A model generated the notes under the pieces. The model saw only the letters and a list, made by a program, of their open reading frames with translations. It was not told where the DNA came from and did not search any database. The position numbers and the translations under genes were made by a program. From Leptoclinus maculatus (Eukaryota; Chordata; Actinopteri; Perciformes; Stichaeidae), in assembly GCA_032191485.1 (NCBI GenBank), contig JAVDOI010000019.1, forward strand, positions 13,326,202 through 13,390,201: a stretch of DNA of 64,000 bases, written 5' to 3'. Of this stretch, positions 22,208-34,251 are shown in pieces (positions within the stretch are counted from its first letter, which is position 1; each line of letters begins with the position of its first letter).

Positions 22208-23562
22208 GAGTACCTCAGTTTGTACATCTCCTCTGTGTCGTGTAAAGAGGAGACCAGCTCGTCAGCTTTCTTAGTTTCTTTCGGGTCCTAAAGAGAATAC
22301 TCTTAATACTGAAAGCCCCACTAGTTATTGTTGTATTTCATTCCATACTGCGATGTGAATATAAATACATGTACCTTTATAATGCGTAGTGAGTAGATGT
22401 AGAGCTATTATGCAATATCAACACAATATTTAGGTACTTGTTTTTGTTTGTAATGCAAAAGGGGTAAACCATTAAAATGTCACAAACAAAATCAAATGCA
22501 TCATAATTATTATTAAATATAGATTGTGTAATTATCGACAGTGTTTGGCCATATCGTCGCTGCTGCTCAACACTAACTGTACTTGTTAGCCGTCAGTAAC
22601 GCTCCACCTGTAATGTCTGAGTCCTGATGTAGTAGTTTTATATTATGCCTTCACAAGGAGCAGCAGATGTGGTCAGCCTGAATTCACTAAATGAGTCACA
22701 AGCGGATGCAGCGATAGCCATGTTTCGTCATATTTTGACAAAAATAAGATGCACGCCGAGAGCAGATGTTGAGCGAACACACGGTCGACATAAATCTCAG
22801 TGATGGAAGAGAAAAGAAATGTGGGAAATTCTTCACAATCATCGATCCAATATGAATTCAAGTTATTAATCTTTAGGTTAAAGACACGTTGAGAGAGAAT
22901 CGCGGTGATGAAGCTGTTTGGTTTGAGCTTCCCCGACCTGACATTTCAGTAAAGCTCAGAGTGTGGAATGACTACGGCCTGACTAAGACCTGCAGGTGCT
23001 CGGTTAAAAACAAATCACTTTACTGCAACATTGACCTACATTATTCATCGCACTAGCACATATTAAACACCTGATTGTTTAGTTCTCCATGCAGACACGA
23101 GGCCCTCAAACATAAAGGCGTCTCTATAGCTACACAGCTCTTTGGTTGTGGACTATTAGCGATATTAAATTATTATAACGGTAGAAACTGCATCCACACA
23201 CACACAAACAAGGCAAAGGTTCATAATCACGTATGAACAACATCTCCGGGGGCGAAGGGAAATGTGGATCATCTTTCTACTTAAAGCTCGGTTCAGAAGT
23301 CTTACTCACCGCTACCTCGACAAACATCAACATACTGGAAATGTTCATTATGGAGGTGATTCATTATTGATCATGCATGCAGCTCCAAAACTGAACATTT
23401 GCATGATTTAGAAGTTAGTTTTTAATTTCCGAGAGGAAAAAAAAACGTTATTAAATAGTTGCACTTGGAAAATATGATTCATTATATGCATCATCCCTCT
23501 ACCGCTACATTTAACACAGAATAGGCATCTTACACATGATATTGTGTTTAGAATCACTTCAC
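22208..23562. other. A+T-rich unique DNA, no feature seen
   Basis: A perfect POU octamer ATTTGCAT lies at 23397-23404 in otherwise unremarkable sequence. No tandem structure is evident. Confidence 0.5.
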
Positions 23563-24012
23563 TTAAAGGCACAGTGTGTAGGACTGCGTTGCTTGTAGCG
23601 CTGTGGTTGCAGGTTGCGCTGGTAACGCCGCTCCTTAACCGTAATAACACGACTTCAGGAGCAACAGAAGCCAGACGACGGCTGGCGTGTACCACGGTCT
23701 TGCACTCTGCAGCTCAGTTTCAGGTTCACAAGCGTGAGAGAACTAATGTGGCCTTCAGGGAACGTTACAGACGTGAAAGTCTTTCTCTAGAGCCGGTGTT
23801 TGGTTTGTCCCTTCTGGGCTACTGTAGAAACATGGCGGTGCAACATGGGGGACTCTGTAAAAAGGACCTGCTCCCTACGTAGATATGAAGCTAACGAAAA
23901 CACAATGATTCTTATTTTCAGGTGATTAAACACTGATGGAAACATAGCTATGATTATTATATTCCATTTTTGCTCACAGATCCCCCAACATGCTACACAC
24001 TGTGCTTTCAAA
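23563..24012. mobile_element. Non-autonomous DNA transposon (MITE-like)
   Basis: The left end TTAAAGGCACAGTGTGTAGG (from 23563) and the right end CTACACACTGTGCTTTCAA (to 24012) are imperfect terminal inverted repeats sharing GCACAGTGTGTAG exactly. The interior phrase GGGCTACTGTAGAAACATGG near 23814 is one I recall from a short repeat common in percomorph fish introns and 3' UTRs. The ends TTAA/TCAA would suit a TTAA-type duplication, but this is unproven. The 112-codon frame at 23544-23882 is transposon sequence, not a gene. The family name was not assigned. Confidence 0.75.
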
Positions 24013-24179
24013 GCGCATGATTCATTTAAAAAGGAACTTATGTTAACATGCATTTCCCAGGAGAAGACAGTTATGAGTTGTGATGTCCAGATAATTTGTG
24101 AGCACTAAGAAATGACACTTCAGTCTGATTCTTCTTATAGATAACGAGTCACTAACATTTAGAAGATCCTTACAAGTCG

Positions 24180-24460
24180 TCAACGTGATGTTGCATCAGC
24201 CACCACCACGCAGGACTTTTCCCTCGTTGTCTAATTATGCGCACCGCACTATAAATAGTGAAGGTGTTAACCAACAAAGAGGCGGGTTGGTGTTCTTGGT
24301 TTCAGTCATTAACTGATGGTTGTTTGTGATGCGTTCAGGGACAGAGAGTGGCTGCAGCCTCTGCTAATCAGAGCGCAAGCAACGTCTCATGTTATTGTCA
24401 ATTCCCATTAACCATCCATTAAAAAAAATAGGGTGACAGGCCAATTATGAAGTCAATCCA
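24180..24460. promoter_or_regulatory. CNE-like block with MEF2 site
   Basis: CTAATTATGCGC at 24231-24242 is followed by CTATAAATAG at 24249-24258, a perfect MEF2 consensus that could also act as a TATA-like element. Further on are CTGCTAATCAGAGC and CCAATTATGAAG. Unique except for an A8 patch at 24421-24428. Confidence 0.45.
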
Positions 24461-24643
24461 CACCGCCCCCCCCCTCCTACGCCTCCCCCCTCTTCCCTCC
24501 TCATCATGTGTTGCTATAGAGAGAGACATATGTGTTTAGTCTATTAAAAGAGACAGCCGGCGTGCTTTGGGGAGGTGACCCTGGGGCTGGATGACAGCTT
24601 CAGTTACACTAACACATGAGCTCTCTCCAAAGCCCACCTCCCC

Positions 24644-24671
24644 AACACACACACACACACACACACACACC
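24644..24671 (+). repeat. (AC)14 microsatellite
   Basis: Perfect array, paired with a GT array of opposite sense about 100 bp downstream. Confidence 0.94.
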
Positions 24672-24766
24672 TACTAAACTGCTAACTGAGCTCTACTCCT
24701 TCACCTCCCCAACCTCCAACCTTGAACCCCTAACCTCCCATCTTGGTTCATCTGGCAAGGGAGCGC

Positions 24767-24768
<2 letters not shown>

Positions 24769-24807
<39 letters not shown>
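24769..24807 (+). repeat. (GT)19 microsatellite
   Basis: Perfect array, complementary in sense to 24644-24671. Confidence 0.95.
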
Positions 24808-24809
<2 letters not shown>

Positions 24810-24879
24810 AGACTTTCTCAGCAGAAGGGGGCTCAATTGAAAATTAAACTACCGAGTAGCCGGTTTGTGTCGATGGCCA

Positions 24880-25480
24880 CGATGATAGGCGTCGATCGCT
24901 CAGGCCTCTGCGTCCCTCACTCTGTTGCTGATTTAATTAAGTTTAGGAAATGATAGAATAACTGCATCCACCTGTGGCGGTTCACATCGTACTAATCTCT
25001 TCATTTAGTTTGCTAACCCCCAGTCTGCAGATAGCTGCGTTCACACTGCAACTGACCTCGTCCCTGCACACAGACTCGGGGGGGGGACACAACGGCATGG
25101 AACGCTCCCCGGATAGACACTTGGAACATTTCGGAAAAAAGTTGCCCGCCATCTAAACAATTAGATTCCGATGGATAAAGTCTGAGAGCGTTGCCAAAAC
25201 AGGGATGTGGTGAAATGTTCCCCTCACGCTTTGGTTGTGCTGGGAACCAAAACTGGCAAAATCATCACTGAAGATATTAGCTGCTGCGAACAAAGTGAAT
25301 GTGGTGTTTTTCGTCGGTGGAAAAATGGAGATTTGCTCTGCAGCTCTACATTGTGTTACATCATCCATCAAGGGGGGAACGTTCTCCTGCAAGGACAGAC
25401 AGAGAAGCTTGAAGCAACTTCAGCCAAAATCGACAAGGGACACCGAGTCAGGGAGGTGAAGTGGAGGATCTGATGTCACC
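24880..25480. promoter_or_regulatory. CNE-like block(s)
   Basis: Two unique stretches: 24880-24990 with GCTGATTTAATTAAG (TTTAATTAAG at 24932-24941), and 25140-25480 with AAACAATTAGATTCC, CAAAACTGGC and GAAGATATTAGC. The 88-codon frame at 25207-25473 has balanced composition but no recognisable fold or splice boundary. Confidence 0.38.
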
Positions 25481-26359
25481 CGAGGACTCCCCCATGAATA
25501 CCCTCCTGATATAGTGCCCTAAAGCAAGGCATTAACACCTCAAACTGCTCCACTCGAGCCCCCCCCCCGGCTGTCACGACGCTGTATCGGAGGGTTTAAA
25601 GCCGCAACGCGGCTGGCTTGAAATCGCAGCGAGAACTAAATGAAAGATGTGAACTTCAATACCCAGAAATCATGTGAAGCGACATCAGAAAACTGCAGAA
25701 AACGTCACCGAGCTGGTGTGTGTGATGCGATTATACCGGCGGATACCAAAGAGACGAGAGAGGAGAGAGATCCGACGGAGAGCAGTCCAGTTTTGTCTGG
25801 ATGGATTGCACACAAACTAGTTTTTAGGAGGCAATTTGGATTGAGTTCTGTCGTTACCTGTGAGGAAGCGTCCAAACCGGACACCGCGATGTAAGTTGGG
25901 CCAACAGATGGAATTCATAGCTTCCTAATTATCGGTGATAAGATGCAATATCTCTGCAACAGTCCAAACATCTTTTTTCACTATAAAAGGTCTCGTTGAA
26001 AAATGGACAGAAGAATAAAACACTCAGAGTGCTGCACAGCACTACAATAAGATGAATGACATCCCACACAACTCCTCACGTATAAAAAAATCCAAATTGC
26101 TTGTTGATATATAATGTATAACGTATAATAAATGCCTTATGGTTGACATCACACTACCCACTTTCAGCATGAAGGTTAAACCCACTGAAGTTCCCTCCAA
26201 GTTGGTGCCACAAATGACGCACAGCATGATGGAGGGAAACAGAAAAGAGGAAAAAAAAAAGAAAAAGCAGGAATGACAACAATGTGAATGAGAGAGAGAG
26301 GAGGGTAGTGACAGCTCCACTTTGCAGACACATCATGCATTTCTTGGGAATTTAAGCGT
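25481..26359. other. Unique sequence, no gene supported
   Basis: A short C9 run lies near 25560, an A10 patch near 26252. The open frame at 25640-25894 lies in unique DNA with no domain. Confidence 0.45.
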
Positions 26360-26800
26360 GAGGGGCTCTGAGGGCTTAGCGTTTCCGTGGGGCTGAGGCC
26401 TGCGTTTTGACTGGGAGAGAAGAGACCAATTAGACCATTAATGTGAGTGCTGACGGGCGGATTACTCCCCCCGGCTCGCCTGCCCCTTTAAAAAACAGGC
26501 AGTAATAACAATAAAGCCAGTAATAACCCGGCTCTTAAAGGGACAGCTGGGGCCAGACAGGGGGGTTTGTTCTCCTCTCTAACTTACTGTACGCTGTGGT
26601 TTCTCAGCGGCCTTGGCATCGCAGCATAATGTCCTGCACAGCTGCCAAACAGACTTCTGTTCACTTCCCGGGGCCCTTTGTTTGAACCCTGGACTTTTGG
26701 GACTCCGGGGCTATTGTTCGCCTCGTGTAGGAAGTTTTTTGTGTTTTCAATCAGCAAGCGGTACCTTGAAGATTCAAAAGGTAAACGCAATCCGCAGATG
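26360..26800. promoter_or_regulatory. CNE-like block with TCF/LEF-type core
   Basis: CCAATTAGACCATTAATG at 26426-26443 pairs two homeodomain cores. GCAGTAATAACAATAAAGC at 26501 is followed by CAGTAATAACCC, a partial repeat. CCTTTG at 26675-26680 in GGCCCTTTGTTTGAACC is a TCF/LEF-like or SOX-like core. An octamer ATGCAAAT follows at 26855-26862. Confidence 0.42.
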
Positions 26801-27155
26801 AGCCACCCACACACCTAGAACACATGCTCTCATGCACACCCCGATACGGATACAATGCAAATCCACCTACGCACACAAAGTGTTCCTACAGGGGGGGGGG
26901 GTCCAGTTAGTGCATCCCGCTGTATTCCAGTATTTCCAGGTTTACAGTTACAGGCCAAGAGTCAGGGGTGAGGGTTCAGGGTTCCAACAAAGATGCAGGT
27001 GCACTATTCAGCTCCAGTCAGCTGCAGCACATGAACATCCACCCCGGTCCCTCAATTAAGAACGCAGATCAACAAACACACACAAACGCGTGCATTCACA
27101 TGCACTTGATGTCGTGACCACTCCTTGGACCCCATGTAGTTGGGGTATTCTCTTA

Positions 27156-27297
27156 CGGGGCCGGGAATGGGAGCGAGGAATCCGAGCGGCGCCGGCGGCC
27201 CCGGGACAAAAGGAAGGGTGGCCCCGGGGCTCGGGCTAAGGAAGCTCCGGGTTCGGCCCCTGGACCTCGAGGTCCTTGAGGAGCCCCCCCCCCCCCC
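27156..27297. other. Isolated G+C-rich segment with palindrome
   Basis: Very G+C-rich against A+T-rich neighbours, with GGCGCCGGCGGCCCCGGG near 27186 and a perfect 14-bp palindrome GGACCTCGAGGTCC at 27262-27275. It ends in a C14 run at 27284-27297. It contributes the proline- and arginine-rich C-terminus of the 181-codon reverse frame 27153-27698, which I reject as a gene. Confidence 0.5.
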
Positions 27298-27369
27298 GCC
27301 TTAAACAGCCAGGTGTTCCAACAGGAGGGACTTTGTGGAACCGTCCTCAAATAAGAGTAGTGTAGTCTG

Positions 27370-27640
27370 CTGGTGGGGAGTTCGGAGCAGTGCGTATCTT
27401 TGATCAACTTCATGCTGACGTCTCTGTTATCAGTACACATGGTGAAATACGCCAGACGTTGGCTGATCTTTCTATGGAGGCCAAGTATTGGTTGTGTTAC
27501 GATGTAATTAATGTTTCTTTGAATCTTTATAAGCATTTGTATCTGAATGCCATGGCCCACTTCCAGCCAATCAATCAATGTCCATCCCGCCCAACAAATA
27601 AAGAATAAAAAGCAGCAGGACACTGGTGAGCTGGTGCTCT
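27370..27640. promoter_or_regulatory. CNE-like block with TCF/LEF and PBX-type sites
   Basis: Two TCF/LEF-like strings, CTTTGATC at 27398-27405 and CTTTGAA at 27517-27523, flank GTAATTAATG at 27504-27513. CCAATCAATCAATG at 27567-27580 contains the ATCAATCA string bound by PBX/HOX complexes. Unique over 270 bp. Confidence 0.45.
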
Positions 27641-28164
27641 TCAACGTGTTCAAACATTGTTTGGTTAAATAGCACAAATGAAACCTGATAAGCAGCAATG
27701 TAATATCATGATGAATCAGAGTTACGAGAGCTCGGTAATTGATGTCGTCTTGTCACATCTTGAACACTGAAATACTTTATTGTATTTGGATATTCTTGAA
27801 CTTGCAGATGATTTGGTTGGAAGTGACAGAATTTAAAAAAGACCTTAAAGAGTCAGTGGGAGCTCCAGAGGGAGAAAGTGTGACCGGGTGCTGACCCACA
27901 ACTCTCCTGGGCCGTTCCCACAGTCCTCTGCAGGTAACAAACCCATGTCCCTCTCTCTCTCTCCACGGGTTAAAGTTCAGGTAACGTGAGCTCAACTCTT
28001 TCTGTGCTGATGACTGGAGAGGACGGACGGACACAGATACCACACCTGCACCACCTGACTGACATGTCTGTACTGTTCCCCTCCACACACACACACAGTG
28101 TCCATATAGAAGGTCAGGGGTTTAAAGAAAAAGTAGGATTTGAAACAGCTGTTATTGACTTAAC
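27641..28164. other. Unique sequence, no feature seen
   Basis: Short (TC) at 27950-27962 and (AC) at 28083-28098. Nothing else is notable. Confidence 0.5.
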
Positions 28165-28430
28165 TTAAAGCCTTATAAGTGCAGTGTCCACCGCAGAGCA
28201 TTTTGGTTGAAAAAGTCTTTGAGTGCAGTTCGTGCAGACGCCCCAAAACGCCCATATATTAAAAATAAACGATATCTGCTATATTTTAAAAGCCCCGACT
28301 TCCTTCTCTCCTGGTTCCAGGAAAACATATATATCACAGCCGGTGTCCGCGGCCAGAACCAACAGTGTCTGCTTGCCCGTCTGGGCCAGCCTGAACCCAC
28401 GCCCAGGTCACAGGTCAAACAATCAGTCTT
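28165..28430. promoter_or_regulatory. Weak CNE-like block
   Basis: Unique sequence with CATATATTAAAAATAAACG near 28252 and AGGTCACAGGTCAAAC near 28404, the latter holding two AGGTCA half-sites for nuclear receptors spaced 3 bp apart (DR3-like). Frames on the + strand are open but have no recognisable domain. Confidence 0.3.
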
Positions 28431-31400
28431 CATCTGCTCCCCATCTCTCTTTCTTTTGGTTCTTTAAACAGCAAAAACACTTTTTAATGCTCGTCTTCAA
28501 AACCAGAACTCTCCGTATGATAAGTGGAGGTTTGGGTAATGACTCAGATTAGCGTCTGAGCTCAGCTTCTCTGTGATTCTGTGGAAACCATTCCAGTCCA
28601 GAACTTTCTCTACAGCACTAAAAACACAGAAACAATTCTTATGGTTACAAATTAAAGCATTACGCAACCGGAGAGTCGAGGCATTCCCAGGGACAGCGAG
28701 CTATCTCTGCGGGGTCATGTTACGTTTAAATGGGGAAGGAAGGACAACAGGGAGGAAAGCACTTCTATTTTTCTTTCATATATATTATAATATATGGACA
28801 CATATTCAACTTGATGGTTGAGAGAAGATACTACTACACATTCAATGGTCACAACTCAGTCAAAGGTTGGGAGTCACCTGTATAGGACACTTCCTGTTGA
28901 GAAGTTTTAGAACTTATGTTGTAAATTATACAGTTTTCTAAACCTGTCAAAAGGGTTGAATCCAAAAAAACGGACTCCTGGCTCCTCTAAGAGCAACATA
29001 CTAAATGAGATAAACCTGTAGTGTCATCTTTGGTAGCTCAGCGAGGGTCCTGGTACGTCTGCCACCAAACACAGACTCTATAACCCCTGAACTCCAGTTT
29101 CTATTCGTGTCCTTAAAAAACACGTCAGACCACGATCCCCTACGGCCGGCGGTTATGGCTCCTCCGCTAGCACCTGGCTCTGCTAAGCGTGTCACATCGC
29201 GGCTAATCGTATTAAGCTAATCGCTCCCAGATCAGCACATCCACGCCGACTCTCGTGACCCGGCCAGGGAACCCTCACGCGGGATCAGACCGAGAACTTA
29301 TCTCCCCCAAAACCAGACCCCACCCTCGTTGTTGCTTAGAGGGACACTGGAGGGGGGGGGGGGGGGTGTACGGATATGACCAGGATTCCTTCGGGAGGAC
29401 CGAAAGTGACTGTTGTGTTATGAACTGGTGGCACTTTGGTTGAACCCTCTCCTGCAAAGAGTTGATGAACAAGAAGGTCACATAACGGCAGAATCTTATC
29501 AAATTGTGTGTAAAAGAATTTGGGTCCCTGCTGTCTTTAGTCTCTTTCTCCTCACCTCACCTCGCTGTCAGGCAGCTCAGTTGTTGGCGCTCTCCCCACC
29601 TGCTCAGGATCCGCTGGATTTCTCTCCTGCAAAAAGAGCTTTGCACTGTGCCGCCCCCAAGGCTGCTCACATCAGGCTCTTTCACCCCTTTCGCTAACTC
29701 CTTCCCCTCACCACGCCAGCTCTGCCCTCCAATCTCCACATCTCTGCGTACTTTGTCTCCCTAATCAACCCCTCCACTCCACTTTCAAAGTTGCTCAAGC
29801 TGAAGCGACTGACGACTGCTCCATCGCAGTGTGCAATAAGAGACCCCTGTCCAGTCCTTGATGTTGCATGTTCCTGCAATCTGACCAGCTAACAGTTTAG
29901 TCCGTTTCTCGACTCCTCGACGACATCTCTATACGTGTTATTTATTCAGAGCAACAGTCCCAACCTCAGATATATTCAATTTACTCAAATAAAAGTTTGC
30001 TTAAAATACGATTTAAATGATTCCTTCAATTGTCAAACCTGAGGGCGATGGCTCCATATAATCAGACATACTATTGCATGTTATTGTTTGAATATTGCAC
30101 GTTTGGTTCAGCTTCTGTTTTTCTAATTATTAGCTCCACTAAAAGCTAACAAACATCGGAGCATCAGACGAGCACTCTGCAGCAGTCAGCTGGTTTTGGC
30201 TCTCGGTGCCACGGCGCTGTGTGAACAGATCCTGCCAAGACCAACACAACACGGGCGATGACCAGCCAGAGCCTTCATTCACTTAGGGCCCCCGAATGCG
30301 CCGCCGTGGCCCCCCCCCCTCCTCCCTCTTTTCTCGCCGTCGCTCACTGTCCCCAGTGTGCGAGGAGGGGAGCGGTGGTAGAGGGGGGGTCAGGTGGAGG
30401 TTACTCAAATACAGCGAGCTTAGCTTCTCCACACTGTCCATTAACTATCAAAACACGTGTGAGCGCCGGCCAGGATGAGAGCGCAAAGCTCCGCCAGCCA
30501 TTGTTTTTCTGCCTGTGTTAACTTTTTACTCAAAGCTTTATTTGCTCAGGGGAAAGTTGAGCGAGCAACATGTACTTTTCCAGCAAACAGAGTCGTATTC
30601 ATGACAGGTCTGTATATACAGGACATCATCAACACAAGTGGGCCGCTCTCCTGGGGAAACCAGGGGGTTCATATGTACACTAAGCTGCAATAACTTGAAT
30701 ATTACCGTTGTTAAAACAAAGTGTTTTGTCTTTAAAGAGTCAGTTCAACTAACTTTTTAAATATGTCCTTCGTGTATGGAGATAGTACGAGTTAATTGTG
30801 CTTTTAAGTTAACTTTCTTTCCTGAAATAACTTCCCGGTTACTCTACAGACTTTGTTTTTAACATACGTATATATGTTTTGCATCATTACATAAATGGTA
30901 AATGGACTATGTAGTAGTTCAAGCCCTGCAGCTGACTCAGCTGACTCCCCATCACGCTTGTAACCTGGTGATTAAAGTGAGGAAGGTTAGCCTCAATGTT
31001 AGCGACAACTTCGTCCTAGGCTCGCTTAAGGTGGACTGACTTTTAAGGTGGACCAGCTATTGTTACGAGTCAAATACGGTATACCTCGGTCAGGAATGTA
31101 AGAAAAGAATTGTGCCCATAATTGTTAGCATTTGATGTTGTTTGATAGTAGCAATGCAAACAGGAAATGCAGCGACAGAAACGTGTTTATATGGTATGCA
31201 TCCTAACGACGAGGCTACCTGTAGTAGGTACATCGTTCTTTAAGAATGTCATTCCGTGGCTTTGTACACAAACTCTTTCTGCAGTTAGATCTTTCCTGAA
31301 TACATGTCGAAGGTCCTTGAGTAAGACACGGAGCCGTCTTTGCCCTCGATGGCCGGGCCGGCACCAGGCTGGGGGTAGCTCCGCACTTTGTCCTGCTTAG

Positions 31401-31544
31401 GTGTGCCAGACGCTACTGCTGTCATGCACGCTTGTGCAGAGATAAAAAGAGTATAAACTCATGAGATGTATACGCTTATCTGTCCCCTCAGCCCCTCAAC
31501 CCCATCGGCCATAACACTAAACGTGGCAAATGGCAGCCATTTGT
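28431..31544. other. Unique DNA, no gene supported
   Basis: Contains a G15 run at 29352-29366. 'ATGGTAAATGGACT' near 30894 echoes the head of a common fish repeat. The small frames are unconvincing. CpG-containing stretches occur at 29120-29300 and 30240-30480 without forming an island. Confidence 0.45.
29352..29366 (+). repeat. G15 homopolymer
   Basis: Uninterrupted guanine run after TGGA. Confidence 0.9.
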
Positions 31545-31940
31545 CTCCATGAGTGAACTAATGGAGAACTACGGAGCCGCGGGCACCGACAGGTTTATAT
31601 CGGTAATATTCTGTCATTCCTTTGACTGCATTAGCGTTTTTTCAACACCACACTTTTAAATCTTTTTTTATGAACGGCATAAAATGTCAGATCCGGCCTA
31701 ATACATCTCCATACGGGCCCTCTAAAGTTCCCTTTCTCTGTGTGCAGGCAGACATGCCGTGCTCCCCGCGCTGTCCCCACTTCCGATCTCTCTAATGTTT
31801 TTCAGTCATAATAAATCTGGCCCTGACTTTCTAAAGCAAACAATGCTGTGGGGACCGAGTCCTCCAATAACACTTTGTCAGTTCCAATCAGGCCTGAAAT
31901 ATGACTCAACTGTCTGTGCCTCCCCCCTGCTCAAAGTCCT
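31545..31940. promoter_or_regulatory. CNE-like block
   Basis: Unique sequence including GGTTTATATCGGTAATATTC near 31591, GATCTCTCTAATG near 31784 and TCATAATAAATCTGG near 31806. It turns pyrimidine-rich after 31920. Confidence 0.36.
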
Positions 31941-32879
31941 CCCCCTCCTCCCCCCCGTTTCCTCTCTCTTGCTCTTTTTTCCCCTCTGCTGTACTTTCCT
32001 TAAGCCTTTTCAAACTCTTACACGTCTCTCTCTCCTGACCCGTCCAACAGTCTTCCTCCCGCATCAACACAGTTATTAGAATGATCCTCGTTTGAACACG
32101 GAAACCGAGACTGTAGACGAACGAAAATGTGCATCAACATGCTGCTGCAACCTTGAAAAAAAACTTAACTTTAAAGGATCTTGTTTGCCTTTACCCGAAT
32201 CGTTGCCACATTCTTATCAAACATATCCCATTTACACTTCGATGCTTCGTGTGTTTGGGGCAGATTGGAGAACTATCGGCTATCAATAAAAACACCAAGT
32301 GTGAGAAAGCACTGATCTCTAAGATAGCAGCATGAATGAGAGCCCGTGAAGACGATAACACCCTTTGTAACGCTCGTAGTTTATGTGTCTGATGATCCAT
32401 GTTTTAACTCATTGTTAGTTACCGAGAAACACTTTTACTGTTAAACTGCCGAGCTGTTTGTTCCTGACTTTGGACGAGGGAAACCAAGATGGATGCAATC
32501 AGATTTGTAATGTGGCCAACGTACGTACATGTGTTAGTGTGTTAAACTATCTGGATTCGATCTGGATTCGGGACTTTTTAAGTGTTTTGTATCCAGACAA
32601 AATCCAGATCAGACTTCAAACGGTCTCCTATACTACTTGGATGCATTGACAGTGAGCCATTTCGGGAATCAAAAAAGCTAAGCGTGAATGGTGAAGACAT
32701 GAAGTGCAATGTGAGGTGAGAGAACTGAGGACAGAAGACTTCCCTTAATTGGAACTATGGGTTTGAAAACTAGTCCCTCGCCAAAAGGCAGATAAAGTAT
32801 GTGTCCACGTGCTCTTGGCGGTGTAGTGTAGTGTTTTGCGTGACTTCACGATCCCTAGAAGTGATCTGCAGCAGAGTTC
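31941..32879. other. Unique sequence, no feature seen
   Basis: A pyrimidine-rich stretch at 31920-32050 is followed by ordinary unique DNA. 'CTGGATTCGATCTGGATTCGG' near 32552 is a short tandem 10-mer (GATCTGGATTC type). Confidence 0.45.
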
Positions 32880-33060
32880 CTCTCTATTGGCTTGTTCAGA
32901 AAAAAGAAAAAAGAAAAATCTTCGTGGTTGTAAATTTCAATTGCCTTGAACCCTTCTACCTTTGTAGCTCCGGCTGAACGAGTTGACCCCGCATATTTAT
33001 TTGTTGCGCTTTCTTTCTAGTGCGTTAGCCCCTTGGCCATGTTAATCAGGCCTTTCCACC
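32880..33060. promoter_or_regulatory. Weak CNE-like block
   Basis: Unique sequence with GTAAATTTCAATTGCC near 32931 and CATGTTAATCAGGCC near 33038, after a short (GAAAAAA) patch at 32904-32920. Confidence 0.32.
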
Positions 33061-33159
33061 CCCCCGCCCCACACTGAGGGAAGCCATCAGTAGCGATGCC
33101 CGGCCGACCACAGAGCGAGCATGTTCTCTTCACGCATGATTAACGCTGTTGAGAACGGA

Positions 33160-33267
33160 GGGGGGGGGGGGGGGGGTAGACCACCTCAAAGAGAGAACTG
33201 CCCCGACTTCAAAGTCTCGCCACTGAGAAAGAGACTCTGTCCCTGTGTGTGCAACCCCCCCCCCCCC
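33160..33267 (+). repeat. G17 and C13 homopolymers
   Basis: G17 at 33160-33176 and C13 at 33255-33267 face each other as an inverted pair across about 80 bp of unique sequence. Confidence 0.88.
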
Positions 33268-33299
33268 TCCACACACACACCCTTAAAACTTAATATAAC

Positions 33300-34249
33300 A
33301 TGGCCTCAACTACCCCTGTAAACACACATGCATGCACACACACACTCATACACGGAAATGTAAAGAGCGCTTTAGGGAGCGTTTTAACGGGTGTCATTGG
33401 TGAATGATTGACTGGTGGTGATGGAGTGCAGCCCTGCTCCCTCTTTACAGCGTCAGAGTCCGTATCTGTGCTCGTGGCGTGCTTTCATGGGCTGCCTAGA
33501 CTTTACTTTGTGAGCAGATGTATTCGATGTGAGAGATAGAAGTACAGCTGACAGGACAAACTTACATTATCTTCATCCTGCTACATGCTTTGAGTTGCAC
33601 AACATTTTGGCAGCAAGTAGAACTCTAGAGAGCCCACATGCTCATATGAGTAAGTCAGGACCAAGTTAAAGCTTGTGGGAGGAAATATTACACACTGGTG
33701 GCCACAGCCGGCAGTGAGAAGGACTCGTGCTACAGTTATGCAAATGAATATGGTAAAAATGTGGTCCTTAGGTACATTTAAAAAGTTTGAATTGGAAGGT
33801 TTAGAAGTCAGTGAGTTGATCCAGCAGGGTTCATGTATGCAGCCATGTGAAGAGACGGTGAGGGGAAGTTACCGTCGGAGCTTCTGTTCTCTCTGGGTGA
33901 AGAAGACGAGGTTCTCGCTGATTTGCGTATTGTTGATCAGTTCCCCAATAAAATTGTACAAGGCCAGTATCAGAAATTAGGTTGGAAGTCCAATCCTACT
34001 GTAAAATCCTCTGCTGCCTGACGAGCAACAAAATGCCAAACTTCAGACATGTGACGACGGCTGAACCTCCCACGTCTAAATCTCGTGGATTATTGTGAAA
34101 ATGTCCTCATAGTGACGCCGGCAGGACCACAGATGACCACATACCCTGCCGGCTTGACTTCTCTTTGTCTCTTTACAGGGTGGCGTAGTGAGGAAAGGAG
34201 AGGTCAACTCACATTTCCTAGAAAGCTTTAACTAGCGAGGTGTGTGAGC

Positions 34250-34250
<1 letters not shown>
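33300..34250. other. Unique sequence with one POU octamer
   Basis: ATGCAAAT at 33738-33745 lies in CAGTTATGCAAATGAATATGG-like unique sequence. The 101-codon frame 33675-33980 spans it but has no domain. Nothing else was seen. Confidence 0.4.

Positions 34251-34251
<1 letters not shown>

Noticed and set aside
21604..22274. Four long overlapping frames (up to 207 codons) with an 11-residue repeat on both strands
   Set aside because: They result from a 33-bp tandem repeat lacking stops. Both strands and several frames are open at once, which no real gene requires.
23544..23882. 112-codon + strand frame with a signal-peptide-like start
   Set aside because: It lies within a transposon with inverted ends. 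The apparent hydrophobic start is chance.
24249..24258. TATA box of a promoter
   Set aside because: The string fits MEF2 better, and no initiator, CpG enrichment or exon follows within the expected distance.
27153..27698. Reverse-strand 181-codon frame
   Set aside because: It joins A+T-rich unique DNA to a short G+C-rich stretch and a C14 run, giving a Gly/Pro/Arg tail. No family or splice context.
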